Source of the DNA: Conoideocrella luteorostrata
Lineage: Eukaryota > Ascomycota > Sordariomycetes > Hypocreales > Clavicipitaceae
NCBI GenBank assembly: GCA_032433595.1
Contig: JASWJB010000278.1
Coordinates: forward strand, 1-59,818
Length of the DNA: 59,818 bases
Direction of reading: 5' to 3'
Shown: positions 13,004 to 24,436 of the stretch, piece by piece
Layout: each line of letters opens with the position of its first letter
Position numbering within the stretch: position 1 is the first letter of the stretch
Translations under genes and position numbers: made by a program
Notes under the pieces: model-generated
Databases searched by the model: none
What the model was told of the DNA's origin: nothing
The model's input: only the letters and a program-made list of their open reading frames with translations

Positions 13004-14967
13004 ATGAGAGGCGGTTGCGTGTATGCCGCGGCGGGCATACTCCTCGCTGCTGCCGCGTCGCCAGTATCTGGGAGGGCTATTCCGCCTCAACGTATGTGAT
13101 GGGAAATTTGTTTACCTCCCTCCCCAGCTGCTGCCTGAAATCCACGATACCACTCTGTTGCAAGTCGCCCCGCTGACTTACACAGATGATGTGCTAGACG
13201 CGCCGACCACATTTGTGACGCTGGACGTACCAAAAAAGGAGGGGCAAAGCATAGCTGTAGTAGGTTTCTGTCCCCATCCCCAAATGCATTTATGGATTTG
13301 CCAATGGAGAGTTTTGTTACGCGGAAGCAGAAGCACCATGGACTCTAATTCTTGCGGTTGCTGTAGACTCTCCATCTGGAGATAGGCGAGTCGGATTCCT
13401 CATGTGGGCTCGGACTCATCACAGTCAATGGGCAAGAACTCGCACGAGACGGGAATGGCAACGGCCATGGCACCATCGCAGACCAGGACAAGGGCGCAAT
13501 TGTCGCCGACTGGTCTCTCAGCTGTGATACCGCCGAGGACGAGGCTCAGGCTCCCGTTCGGGCGGCGCCACGAATGACAATGAGCATGCAGATCCAGCAA
13601 CTCTACGGCGAGGATATCGCGCCGTTCAACTTCTCAGCGACTTTTTCGCCGGCCCCGCCGCTGGTGCGAGTGTGGAATGTCGACGGCGCAGCTGTGGTGA
13701 GCCTGCTGCGTAGATTGCCCAAGGACACTCCTATAAGCACCCTCCAGACACAAATCCACGGCCTGGACAAGCTGCGCATCCAGTCGCGCAAATTACACAG
13801 CTCGATCTCCCGGATGGAGGACCAGATCTCCGGACTGCTCGGTCCGGAATTGACGAGGAAACCATCATCATCATCAAGCAGATTCCAAGACTGCGACAGC
13901 CTGGCCTGTCTGGTAGACGTGGCGGGCGATAAACTTAAAGACGCGGCTCTTAGGTTTGGCGGGGACGTGGAGGGCCTGAAGCGGTTTATTGCGAATTCTC
14001 ACGACGGCTTGTTGTCGAGCGAGGATGACGATGTGGAGTACTGGTTCGGAAGTGCTTATGATGAAGATGTCCATGGAGGTGACGGTAAGGGTGAGGATTC
14101 GAGCAAGGGCAAGGGCAAGGGCAAGGGCGAGGCCGAGCCGGAGGTCTTTGATCTGAAAGACCACGGGGGCAAGTGGACATGGGTTGATCAGTATCCTTTA
14201 AGTGTTGAGGAGGACACCGACGCCAGCCAAGGTGACTATTCGCAAGTGACGGCACGGCACCAACACCAACCTCCTGTAAGTGTGAACCTGCCTCACCACG
14301 CGAAAATTTGCACGCACGCATCCTTCAGGCACTAACCAACGACCCCTTTTTTCATGACCAGCTCGCCATGGCCATCGCAATCCTAGTCATCGCCCTCTGC
14401 GCCATCTCATCATACTTTCTCATACTCCTACACCGTCGCACAGCTCGCCTCCCCCCCTCGTACTCCAGCTTGTCCTCCTTGTCCTCTTCAAACGAGAAAT
14501 TCTACTTTCCAGATCCGTCTCTGCACCCGTGTCCCACCAACAGCAGCGCAGCACCAAAGGAATCATGGTCCGACCGCCGAGCGCGGCGCAGGGCTCGCAA
14601 ACAAGCCATCAAGGAATACATCCGCGGCATCTTCACCCGCTGGGCCACTTCGACCACCTCAGCACCCCCCACAGCACCCCCCCGTCACCGCTCGTACAGT
14701 GAACATTCCAACACCATGGAAGAAGAAATCGCGTCCTTTAGAGAAGCAGTGTCCGTGGTAGACAGCCTCGTTGCTGCTGAGGAGGGCCGGAATAGAGAAG
14801 CCCGGCATCCTCCTCCTCCTTCTCCGCCTCGCGTTCCGAGCGCCCATCAAGATAGATATAGAAGGTTTGTCACCACGCGGGTGATGCCCAGTGAATACAG
14901 GGACAGCGACGAAGAGAGCCTCCCCCCATATGAGAGCGAGGATGAATCCCTGACCCCTCCGCGGTAG
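13004..14967 (+). CDS. Type I membrane protein, DUF7728-like, spliced; middle unresolved
   Basis: Exon 1 (13004-13091) encodes a clear signal peptide (MRGGCVYAAAGILLAAAASP). A 94-nt intron with a CTGAC branch site (13092-13185) leads to DVLDAPTTFVTLDVP. The long downstream exon reads DWSLSCDTAED through an acidic, Gly/Lys-repeat region (KGKGKGKG). An intron from 14276 to 14361 (CTAAC branch; alternative acceptor 14328) joins it to a single transmembrane helix (AMAIAILVIALCAISSYFLI) and a cytosolic Pro/Ser-rich tail. The tail carries PPSY and LPPY, which match WW-ligand motifs of Rsp5 substrates or adaptors. Between 13260 and 13391 the frame must shift: one 131-nt intron (13260-13390) restores it, but the middle frame also looks coding. 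The DUF7728 resemblance is from memory of architecture only. Confidence 0.6.
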
Positions 14968-16076
14968 ATGGGTGGTTTAAGGTAAGACATACAAGAAGAA
15001 GAGAGGGAATGGGGCCACGACTCTAGTAATATGACCAGTATAATCAAAAACACTGTATGAGCTGGGACCATAATACTTTTTCGTATCTGATCTATGTACT
15101 CCGTAGCGCACATCACTCACTCCTTTTCTTCGTTTACGAAAAGACATAGCTCGCCAAAAGATGAGGGCACTTGCATGACGAGCGGCCGGATTGAGAGTCT
15201 TCATGCGGTCTTGTTTAGGTCAGCGTGCACTACTACATTATTTTATAAAATTTGCATCCATCACCCCTGCTTTCATGTATCGAATTGCCTCAAGTATTCC
15301 TGTCGCTCTTCAGGCGCTGGCATGACAAGCTCTAGACTGGCCATCATCGTTCTGTTACTCCTCCTAGTTGCCTTATCCCCTTTCTTCTTCTTTTTTTCCG
15401 AGTAAGTTTTTTTTTTTTTTGGTCGCTCATGGACTTGTCTCAATACGTAACTTTATAGCATGCGGTCGGCCATACCCTGCTGGAGGATATTAACCAATAG
15501 TTTGATGTTGATAGTGACAGATTTGCGTCGTATGGCGCAGAGTTGAGTCACGCCGTGCCGTCAATGGAGTTTAGATTGCGGCCGCAGAATAATCAACAAA
15601 GAATGGGCAATGAGTAATGAGCAATAAAGGTCATGTTTGACTGTAACTTTTTAAATGTATTCACTGTATCATCAAAGTTGAACTGTGAATTGAGTAGAGT
15701 TTTTGCGCAATATAAATGAGAAATCGCCCAATTGCGAATATGACCTTGCTCGCTTCCAACACTTGCTTCCGCTCCCACCCTCACATGAAAACCTACAAAT
15801 CACAATCAAAGACATCGCTCTAGTTTAACTTTGATTCTACAGTTGGGGTGCAATAATTTCCAACCCAGCTCGAGTACCGCAACTGACCTCTGGGGGTTGG
15901 AAATTTATGCACACAGACTGTAGTTTTCTGTTTTCAGATGAGTGTGAGAGATGAAGGCAGCGTTCCCTTATCAGCAAAGCGGTTGAGTGCTCCATGTTCT
16001 CACAGCGTTGCAAGAAAACAAGAAAACGCCAAACTCGCCAGTCTCACCTATTCCTTAGTCATGCCTGTTCGGCAGT
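14968..16076. other. Intergenic tract with possible micro-gene
   Basis: Apart from the possible two-exon micro-gene at 15322-15546, nothing is supported. One TACTCCGTA copy lies at 15097. Confidence 0.5.
15322..15546 (+). CDS. Possible two-exon micro-gene with hydrophobic N-terminus (55 aa)
   Basis: The first exon (15322-15401) starts MTSSRLAIIVLLLLLVALSP and continues into a Phe run, a signal peptide or membrane anchor. It meets a perfect GTAAGT donor. A 57-nt intron (15402-15458) ends in TTTATAG with an upstream GTAAC that could serve as a branch site. Exon 2 (15459-15546) keeps frame and adds about 28 residues (DMRSAIPCWRILTNS and onward) to a TGA. No family is recognised. Chance cannot be excluded at this length; the good donor placed directly after a signal-like segment is the only real support. 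Confidence 0.3.
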
Positions 16077-17363
16077 CTAATGCACCACATGTGCTGCTCT
16101 GGTTTCCCCAAAAACAAAGTTCTCAAAGTTGTTTCCGATCTTCCTGACACCCTCCTCAAGTCCCCACCCTTTGATATGGCACACTCTTCTATACATATCT
16201 TCCAGCGCAGCATCCATCTCCTCCCCAGCTACGTGCAAGTCGCTCTCCACAAGAATCTTGTCCTCCGGCAATGCGCTGACGACTTGGATGAATTTCGCCC
16301 TGGTTGTCTCCCTGCTCAAGTTCACGGCTGTTGAAAAGGAAAAGTATATCTTGGCGGGTATCGCCGGGCGGAGCCATTGTGATAGGCTTTCAACGGGACC
16401 ACTATACGAATGGAGACAGATCCTCGGCGGGTATGGCTTCCCGCCAGTGCTGTTCTCGTTGCCATCATCCGATTCGTCGTCTTCTTCAGCTCCCGGGGCG
16501 ATGTTTCGTCTTTCCCGTCGCGAAAGAATATGCCTCTCATGCCCCTTCCAGCAGCTAGATACGGTATCGTACAGAATCCCGTGGGCGTCAACGCCGTGAA
16601 GACTGACCGGCCTGCCGACTTCCCCTGCCAGACGAAGCTGAGCGCGTAAAACAGCCTGCTGGTGCTGCATCTGTACTCTGTGAGGACTGAGTCTCCGGCC
16701 CTCCCGGCCACCTGGTGTCAGGCCATCATCTCTTGCCGCAGCCAACGCAGAGTCCCAGTTTTCGGGCAGGCGAAATGCTCTGTCTAGTCCTATCTCGCCA
16801 ACAAGCGCATAAGGATAAGAGCTTAGCTTGGAGCGCGTCGAGCTTATGAAGGACGAAAGAGGGATTGGTGTAGGTAACGAGGCGATGAACTGATCGTCCT
16901 GTGGTGACGGTGCCAGAACCACCTGATAATGTGCCTTCTTGGCGTCCAACAAAAAAGCTGTGCTTGATTCGCTTCCAGGGGGTGCCTTGTAAGTAGGCTC
17001 CGGGACAACGTCATCGTACATTTGATAAGAAAACCACGGATGCCACCCAAACGAGGGCATGGCTTGGCAGGTTTGCAAGTCATGGCGATAACCATGGCCA
17101 CGATTGCCCCGCCAGGAAGCAGGTCCATCGACGCCATGCAGAGACGCCACATCGGCTACCAAGTCCTGGTCTTGCGAGCGAGTTGCCATGATGGCGAGTG
17201 CGGAGGCACGCATCGTCTTGAGGCTGGCAACAGAGCCCATGGTATCTGTGGGATGACAGTGCGCATCAAAGATGGGCAGATGCCACGGAAAGGGTTCATC
17301 GATTGCCGGGGGAGGGGTCAGAGCCGGGCCTCGACTCTTGTTGGTTTGGTGTGGTTGGCACAT
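16077..17363 (-). CDS. TatD family metal-dependent hydrolase, Cut9-interacting Scn1-like
   Basis: One exon encodes 428 residues. The TatD amidohydrolase pattern is clear: the HxH metal-binding pair in IFDAHCHPTD near residue 35, the GWHPW strand, ALVGEIGLD with the bridging Glu, PVSLHGVDAHG, ICLHSYSG with a metal-ligand His, and ILVESDLH with the catalytic Asp near the end. The length and inserted segments match fungal Scn1-type proteins rather than the shorter (about 260 aa) bacterial TatD nucleases. In fission yeast Scn1 was named for genetic interaction with the APC/C subunit Cut9. Nuclease or other phosphodiesterase activity is likely but untested. An upstream GTG is in frame, but the first ATG (17363) is taken as the start. 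Confidence 0.9.
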   Translation of the reverse strand: MCQPHQTNKSRGPALTPPPAIDEPFPWHLPIFDAHCHPTDTMGSVASLKTMRASALAIMATRSQDQDLVADVASLHGVDGPASWRGNRGHGYRHDLQTCQAMPSFGWHPWFSYQMYDDVVPEPTYKAPPGSESSTAFLLDAKKAHYQVVLAPSPQDDQFIASLPTPIPLSSFISSTRSKLSSYPYALVGEIGLDRAFRLPENWDSALAAARDDGLTPGGREGRRLSPHRVQMQHQQAVLRAQLRLAGEVGRPVSLHGVDAHGILYDTVSSCWKGHERHILSRRERRNIAPGAEEDDESDDGNENSTGGKPYPPRICLHSYSGPVESLSQWLRPAIPAKIYFSFSTAVNLSRETTRAKFIQVVSALPEDKILVESDLHVAGEEMDAALEDMYRRVCHIKGWGLEEGVRKIGNNFENFVFGETRAAHVVH

Positions 17364-17482
17364 TGGCACATTGGTAGCTTGGGAGGAGATATGATGGGCT
17401 AACTACGGTGACTGACAACGTTTGACGTTGATGGTATGGAGTATAATAGTCCTGCATCACCAACGTTCGACACCTAGAAGAC

Positions 17483-17505
17483 TACTCCGTACTCCGTACT
17501 CCGTA
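17483..17505 (-). repeat. Triple overlapping TACTCCGTA, 7-bp period
   Basis: Three copies of the dispersed 9-mer overlap with a 7-bp period, about 120 bp upstream of the TatD-like start codon. The position would allow a promoter role, but nothing shows one. Confidence 0.85.
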
Positions 17506-18859
17506 GAGTGGATGGGATGATGGCTGGCGTCAGTGCGAGTTGCTGCCCCTGTAACGTACACCTGTGCTACCAGGCTACGTACCACGTAGCTTGTGGCAGG
17601 TGGCTGCCCGCTGCTACCCCTCGTTCGTGGAGCTACCCGCATTGCCGTCGCCCATTTTTTGACGACAGGGTCAAATCGCCGTGTTGTCATACGCCGTGTC
17701 CTTTCACGATTCATTTGCGCTGTGCCGATTATAGTTCTCGGCAACCCGTATCACATGAATTTTCTGCATGCAAGAAACCTGCTGCATTGTACATGCGAGT
17801 AGTGGATGCGGAGTAACACATGCACACTTGGGTACATACAAGCGTACATACACGACAGCAGTTGCATTCTGAATATGCACAGCATTTCACATCGCCTGCA
17901 GCTGCAGAAGCCACGGGAAGCCAGGCCTGGGAGGCAGCTGGCAAGGACCCTTAGACCTGTACCGAGTACGGAGTAGCTAGACCAAAGTAGCCACCGTCCG
18001 TCCACGCATTCATCCATTCATTCACAATGGGACCACCTGCGTCTTCCACGTCAAAGCTTGGCCCCAGCTTGGCCCCAGCTTAGCCCCGCCTGTCATGGCA
18101 TGGTTCGGACTTCGGTTTCGAGATTCAAGATCAGCGCTGCATCACACACTCCAAACCATCCCTCTTTATGCCCGTCGTCCAAACTAGTAGCAGACGCCGG
18201 CGAGAACCGGGCGAAGGGGGTTGACTGCGAGTTGATTGCCCCAGAATTGCCAAAGCCAGTTGTCCTCGGCGTTAGAATGGAGGTGGCGATTTATGAGGTC
18301 AATCGAGGGCCAAGGACGGCCCAACTGGGCGAGGCTTGATTTAGGGGCCATTGGTGCATATCGGCGCCTCGACTTTACTGGTTGCTTGCTAGCGTCCACT
18401 CCGTTTGTCGTTGGCGCTCGTTTTGTCGCCTTGGTTGTTGGCTCGCAGTGTCAATCTGCGTTCTAGGTTCCGTGTTCCTGTTGTGCCGCCGCCAACATGT
18501 GATATTCGGCTCATTTTGCCATGGAAGGGGAACGCCTGGGGCTGCCAATCGATCGATCCGCATCTTCTGTCCACGCCACTCTCCTCTTTTTTCCTTTTCT
18601 AACTCCTCCTATTTGTTACGAATCCGCGAAACGTTGATTTCTTTGCTGATCAAAAAGTCCATCCATAACCTCGTATCGTACGAGGCTTGGAGGAGGCGAG
18701 AGTATTGAAGAGCCCAACCGGCATCCGCCTCAGCCCACGCACGCGCCCACTGCTTCCCCTTGTTTCGCTTTATCTGCCGGGGACGTCCCAGATGTTCCTT
18801 CTGTTCCGCAGAAGCTGGTTCAGAATCTAAGCTCTTGGACTGTCGCGTGCTCTGTCTCA

Positions 18860-18910
18860 GAACACACACACACACATATATATATATATACACATACATA
18901 TATATATAAT
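18860..18910 (+). repeat. CA/TA microsatellite
   Basis: A run of CA dinucleotides passes into TA dinucleotides and interspersed CATA units. It is a simple sequence repeat with no gene around it. Confidence 0.9.
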
Positions 18911-21900
18911 ATTTACATGCAGCTCACCAGCGCGGACAAACAGGAAGCTAGCTGAGCCACCTTTCGCGCAATGGCTTACAGAGAACTCTCGAATTCTTGT
19001 TTCGACTGCTCCACTCGCGTTATCCTGGCCGTGGCTCTGACCAGCCTGATCTTGCGCGTGAGAAATTGGTGCATTTTGGTAAGCAGCAGGGATCGCGCAG
19101 TACGCCACCGCACCTAATTACTATTTTCGTACGTGGGTGAAGATGACTTTTTTGCGATCGGCGGTCCTGGTGGGGGGGGGGCGAATGAGCAAGTAGTCAA
19201 CGGAGCACAAGTGCTGTCAATGCTGTCACTGGAACTAAGTTGCATCTGGTTGTGGTGTCTTGACTTGACATCCAGCCAGTCAAGTCAGCCTTACACGCCG
19301 GCTAGCGTCCCGTCGCACCAGCCTCACTTCATGCATGCGCGTCGGGTGCAAGCTACCAAAAAAAGGTGCTTTCGGTGGTTGCTGCGGACGGGGGCTCGTC
19401 TCGACATGTTGAGATGGGTTTCCCTTCGCTCGCACGATCGCACGAAGACCATTTGCGACTGTCTTTCTTGCACGGCTGCTTGTCTCGGAGCCTCGTGGCA
19501 ATGCAGCCCCAACGGCCCAACGGCCCAAACATGGCTGGCTGCTGAAGCTAATTTACCGGGGCGGATTGTGGCCCCTGGCTAAACGTCATGACAATGGAGA
19601 AAACTACGGGGTCTTTGTTCGTCGAGCCAGGCGCCAGACGCCAGCTTTGAAGAATGATGCCCAAGTAGGAAATTGAAGATCCGGGAATGGGGTCGGATTG
19701 CCTCGATAGATGACGGAGTAGTGGGAGCGCGCATCGCTGCGACACTACGATTGGCCTGGTTGCGCAGCCAGCCTCACTCCCCACTTGGCATGGAAGGAGA
19801 ATCGTGGGGCACAGCGGTGGAGCTATGGGCCCGAACAAAGCCCCGTCCAGACATTATTGCGCCTCATTGTCGCTAAGCTACTAGTATGATGAGTGATGTC
19901 AGCCAACGCGGGTGCGCTAATAAACTGCCCCGTACGCTAAGCCTAAGATCGATGCAACTCGCGATCGTGTTGCCAGTTTAGGGCCATGCCGTATTTCCTC
20001 GTCTCTGAGCTCTCAGCCCGCTGCGTCGGATTGGTGGAGGAATTGCGGACTCGCGGATTAGTGACAATCTTAATTAGTTGTGCTGTTAATTTTCATCCCG
20101 GTTTGCGCATGGACTCAACTACGTCCAAATCTGTTGATGCGCGTCATCACTTGCAAGGCAACGCCTCCTAGGACGTGGTTCCTACATAGATCAAGGATGC
20201 TGAAGAGCACAAGGGGCTGAGATCTCTCTGTCCGTCAATCGGACAGCGAAAATTTCCCAACATGTGGCGCTTGCTGGGCGATGTCCACTCCCCTACGACC
20301 AAGGCAGATGCCTCGGTATACTATTGCTCTCTTCAGGAACTTGTGGCTGTATTGTAGTGCTGTAGTTACAATGGCAGTGGACGTGTTTCGCCGCATCGTC
20401 CGTTTGTTGATCGCAGTTCGTTATCTACAATGTCACACAAAAAATGGCGTAACCAGAGGCTACTTTTCATGTGTAGTTATGACCCTTAAATAGGCTCATA
20501 TTTTTCCTTGTGACATACAAGACCTGAGCGGATCCGACAAAGTCCAATTAAATAGCTGAACCGAGCGGAGCACACTCTGTAGCAACCCGGCCATCGAGTG
20601 GTCGCAAAAATCGAGGCTTGAGGTTGGGCACGTATGGGCAAGTTGTTGCGAATGAGGCACTGTAACCCCCGAGAGACTTGGAATCGACTTGCGCTGTGTT
20701 TACCTTGGATTCCACTGACGCTGCAACCTGTCGATATAACCAGTGCTTGCTGATCTGCCCTTCGAGAGACGATTGGTGATGGTGATGTGGCGCGGATACT
20801 ACCAGAACGAAGTGGAAAGATTGCCATGGGATGAAGCGATGGATTGGAAATAGCAGTCGTTGCGTGTCTCGGCTAAGGATAAGTGGTACAAGTATTCAGA
20901 ACTTGTAATAAGCTTTTTTGAAAAAAAAAAAAAAAACTAAAAAAAAACTACAAATTTTAAGCAAAGTAAAGAGAGCTAAAGATTGTAGACAACGCATTCG
21001 CAGAAACTAAGAAATAGAGCAATTTTTTCCCGTGTTCAGAGGGGCCGACGTGTACTATTAAATTAATACCTAATATACACACCATGTTGCATGCTGTAGT
21101 ATGTGCTGTGTTATATACTGTATTGGACGCTAAATTATAGGTGAGTATGCATGCTGAACGATGACTGCAGGCTAAATATACGCCACTACAACTCCATATG
21201 TTTGCATTAGCCCTTTGGACGTAAGAGGGCTGCTTGTATAGTAGTAGCCAAGTAGTTATTCATAAAAAAAAAAAAAGAACTCCACAAAAAGGAGTGCTGG
21301 CAGAACGGAAGAGAGTGCTAAACAACGGGGCTCCGAGGAGAAACTACAGGACCTGTTGCAGGCGTGGGCATACCGCTGCTGGAGATGTTGATGATGAGTT
21401 TCGGAGTCCGGGCTCGAAATGCGACGCACCTACCAATTTAGGCGGTCCTCGGTGCGAGCGGCGATGTCATGGGAGCGTCTCCGGTCCAAGTCGCATGGAC
21501 GATGCCACATTAACACCGTCAAACGATCATATTGCTCTTCCTGCGCCAGGATCCTTGTGTGCGACGGTGCGGCGGTTCTACCGAGAGCGTATGTACGTGC
21601 GAGCAGTTGCATGGACGGCCAATCTTCACTTGCGAATCCTAGACATGCGATTTGTGAATGCCCAAAAAAAAAAAAAAACAGAGAAACGTCGGAACACCGG
21701 CGTTCGAGCGTCTGCAGGTGGAGACATTTCGTGCGATGTCTCGATACTGCACGCGACAGGACAGCTCCTGCGTGGCGACAGGAAGCAGCAAGAACGTGCT
21801 ATGATCCGAATTCTTAAACACGGCAAGCTGGTCAAAGCTGAGTTAGTCCACAGCCTAAATACATAATAACCCCGAATATCCCTCGTTACTCATCCAGCCT

Positions 21901-21932
21901 TGGCATGAACACTAACCCCGTCAAGGCGCGAC

Positions 21933-22377
21933 ATGGTGAAGTTGTTCTACGGTGGAAAGGGCGTGGATCGCCTAAAAACGATGGGCATTTTCCTCACAGA
22001 AGCACGGAACAGAGCGCTTGCATACGTCGATTGGGAAATGGTACGAGCGAGTCGTCGGCGGCATGTGGGGATTGAACGAATAGACGATTTGGACAGGTTG
22101 ATTGAGGACAACGAGCCGGTTGGTTTGCGTACACTAAACAAATTGGATCGACTTCGGCCGGCGGCGGACGGAGAAGAAACGTTAATCATGGGTATTTTGA
22201 TTGCCTTGGCGCAAGAGCAGCGGCTGAGTCAAACGGGGGATGGGGCGGCGGCCACGAAAAGGCGAGAAGGTATATGCCATAGCGCTTCCACAAGCACGGG
22301 CACCCGTGGCGTGCTTTTATAAGGCGTTTATACCCGTGGCATTTCTGGACAAGTTGGATTACCCTCGGGAAGGCCAG
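21933..22377 (+). pseudogene. Decayed conserved fungal hypothetical gene
   Basis: From 21933 a frame reads ARNRALAYVDWEMVRASRRR, then HVGIERIDDLDRLIEDNEPVG and LIMGILIALAQEQRLSQTGD. After about 22265 the sense continues in another frame as VYAIALPQARAPVACFYKAF and FIPVAFLDKLDYPREG up to a stop. The order of these blocks recalls an unnamed family of small fungal proteins that I know only by pattern; no function is established. The frame change and early stop suggest decay. Alternatively a short intron could join the blocks, but I see no good splice pair. Confidence 0.45.
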
Positions 22378-23596
22378 TGAGTGCGAGGAAATTACAGTGC
22401 TGTTGTCAGAAGCACAGGGCTTCGGGTGACGAGGGTATCGATACCGGACGGTGAGGCAAAACAATGTGCAAAACAATTCAATTCATTAGGTCTGTCCAAT
22501 AGAGAAGAGCAGAAGAAGAAGAGTATCTATGCCCGCGTCGTATATAAGAGGCGCGCCAGGGTGACAACGTGACGTGCCCGCGTGCCTGCCCGCGGGCTTG
22601 ACGGGGATATTCCAACGGCTGTATACGGCGCTTAAATCGTTTAATAAAAGTATTTTCGGGAAATGGACTGCTGGTATAGATCCCGATTTAGACAGTCAAT
22701 TCTGCGGCCAGAAACAAGACGCCTGATCATTAAAACGTGGGTGAAAAAAGACTGCGAAAAGAATGCTGGCCGGGTCAATCGTATTACAACCATGTTTGAG
22801 CATGACGTCGCGTCAGCATCAAAGAGGATTCGTGGGCAGAGGGACTCGCGTGGCGAGAAAGCGTTGGACGGGATGCAGGATTCGAAACTCTACAGAAATC
22901 GAAGGACGATGAAAACCCCAACTGGAAGATTATTGAGGGCGAAGAATAGACATGAGATGCCCGGGACATCGCCGGCTTCGTGATGACTCTTGGGATAGCG
23001 GACAATGACGTGCCAGTGAAATGCTTGAGCACTGCCTTCGAGATTATCAGCTCATGAGATGACAGACATCGAAGTGTCGAGAGCGGAGCACTTATCAATT
23101 CCTGGAGTATAGAGTCACTTGAGCAACCATCGCTTTATTGTATAATAGGACAATATCAAAATCATGGGATAAGCTAGGTACGTCATACTGACTGGGATAT
23201 TCTCAACAACAAGGGGGTCCACGTATATAGGGTAGCAATCTGTAATAATTGCTGACCTACCCTAGGCTCTGTGTGATTTTAAGATAGCCACAGCTACGCC
23301 GGTAAATTCGAACAGTCGATTTGACGCCGACCACTTGTACTACCAGGATCAGTAAGTAAGAAGGTGTAGGCCGGGAACTTTTAAAATTGCTATAAAGGTC
23401 GATCTCTTGGTGGGGGGGCAACCCTTGGAAGGAGTTGAAATTGCAGTGAAGAAAGGCAACTACATATCATATCTAGCTAAGCCTCTCTCGTGGTTCGCCT
23501 GTTCGCCCTGAGGGGAGCGCCGGGTGGGTGCCTTAGGCGGTCGAAAGCGACAGCCTATTTGCGACGATCAACTTTACACCGCTGAACAGCACACTG

Positions 23597-23917
23597 ATGT
23601 CCAGCAGCAGCGCGTGCATGCAAGTCTTGATTGATGCTGGCATCAGTCTCGATGAAATAGCGTGGAAGGGACAGACAATGCTCCATCTCATCGCTATGTA
23701 CGCGGATGAGGACATGATGGGCCATCTCATGCGGGTGGGTCTGTCTTGTCTGGGTCTGGGTGCTACTAGTGGAGCAGGGCAGACCGCTCGCATGCTTTTG
23801 AAGACAAGGGCCGCGAGTGCGCCAGTTTTCAGAGCATTAGCCCGGCTCTGTGCCAAGCTATCTGATGATATTGTTCGAAGATGGCTGGACGTAGATGTAT
23901 TCTTTGAATCCAGCTGA
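23597..23917 (+). pseudogene. Ankyrin-repeat protein C-terminal fragment
   Basis: A 106-residue frame reads VLIDAGISLDEIAWKGQTML, then LHLIAMYADEDMMGHLM, with the helix-turn-helix spacing of an ankyrin unit. It ends in a helical and acidic tail (VRRWLDVDVFFESS), as seen at the C-terminus of fungal STAND-N/ankyrin proteins. No matching N-terminal part lies upstream on the same strand, so it looks like a leftover of a gene otherwise lost. It lies about 500 bp from another ankyrin gene on the opposite strand, which suggests an old duplicated and inverted array. Confidence 0.5.
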
Positions 23918-24436
23918 GCAGCATGAAGACCCAGCATGGCTTCAAAGAAATTGTGGAAACATGGTAAGATGCGCGATATTACGGTACACGATTGTAGCAA
24001 TGTGATACGAACGTAAAATTGATCGCTGCAAATTGGCTGTCGCTTAGGATCGCCTGGCGGGCACCTATCCTAGCGCTTCGCTCGCCTCACTTTTCATGTT
24101 AGGCAACCACGGTGAGCAGCACAATCTCGGGCGAACCATCTCATTCCACTGCAATTTCGAAAGCTCTTGGCTATAAATTCCTAGCAGCAATTAGTATTGT
24201 TGCGTAGAGCATAAGTCCAAATTGCAGTTACTGGAAAGAACAGTTCAGTAGGCCTGCACTTTTGCTCCGTAGTCGAGTGGTTAATTGTTCCAACAAGTAC
24301 TCCGTATAGTCCGCCAGTTTAAAATAGACCAAGTGCCCGTGCTAATAGATCCCCGGTGCCTGAAGTGTGGGTGGGTGGGGTGGGTTGACCAGCGGTTAGC
24401 CTAGGGCTCCGCCGAAATTGTCCTCTAGAAGCGGCG

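Larger units (their letters stand above)
17364..23596. other. Long gene-poor tract
   Basis: The only coding relic I can support is the decayed gene at 21933-22377. The tract contains three overlapping TACTCCGTA copies (17483, 17490, 17497) 120 bp upstream of the TatD-like start, a short AGCTTGGCCCC direct repeat near 18055-18085, a CA/TA microsatellite (18860-18910), A-rich runs near 20920-20950, and AT-rich sequence around 20900-21300. Nothing else is recognisable. Confidence 0.5.

Noticed and set aside
13004..14967. Calling the membrane-protein gene a pseudogene
   Set aside because: A normal-length intron can restore the frame, and the signal peptide, helix and tail are intact, so decay is not shown.
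21234..21866. 210-codon plus frame
   Set aside because: It begins at a non-ATG codon, crosses two poly-A runs that encode Lys runs, and matches nothing I know.
23533..24000. 155-codon minus frame opposite the ankyrin fragment
   Set aside because: The plus strand reads as a recognisable ankyrin unit; the longer minus frame is its shadow.
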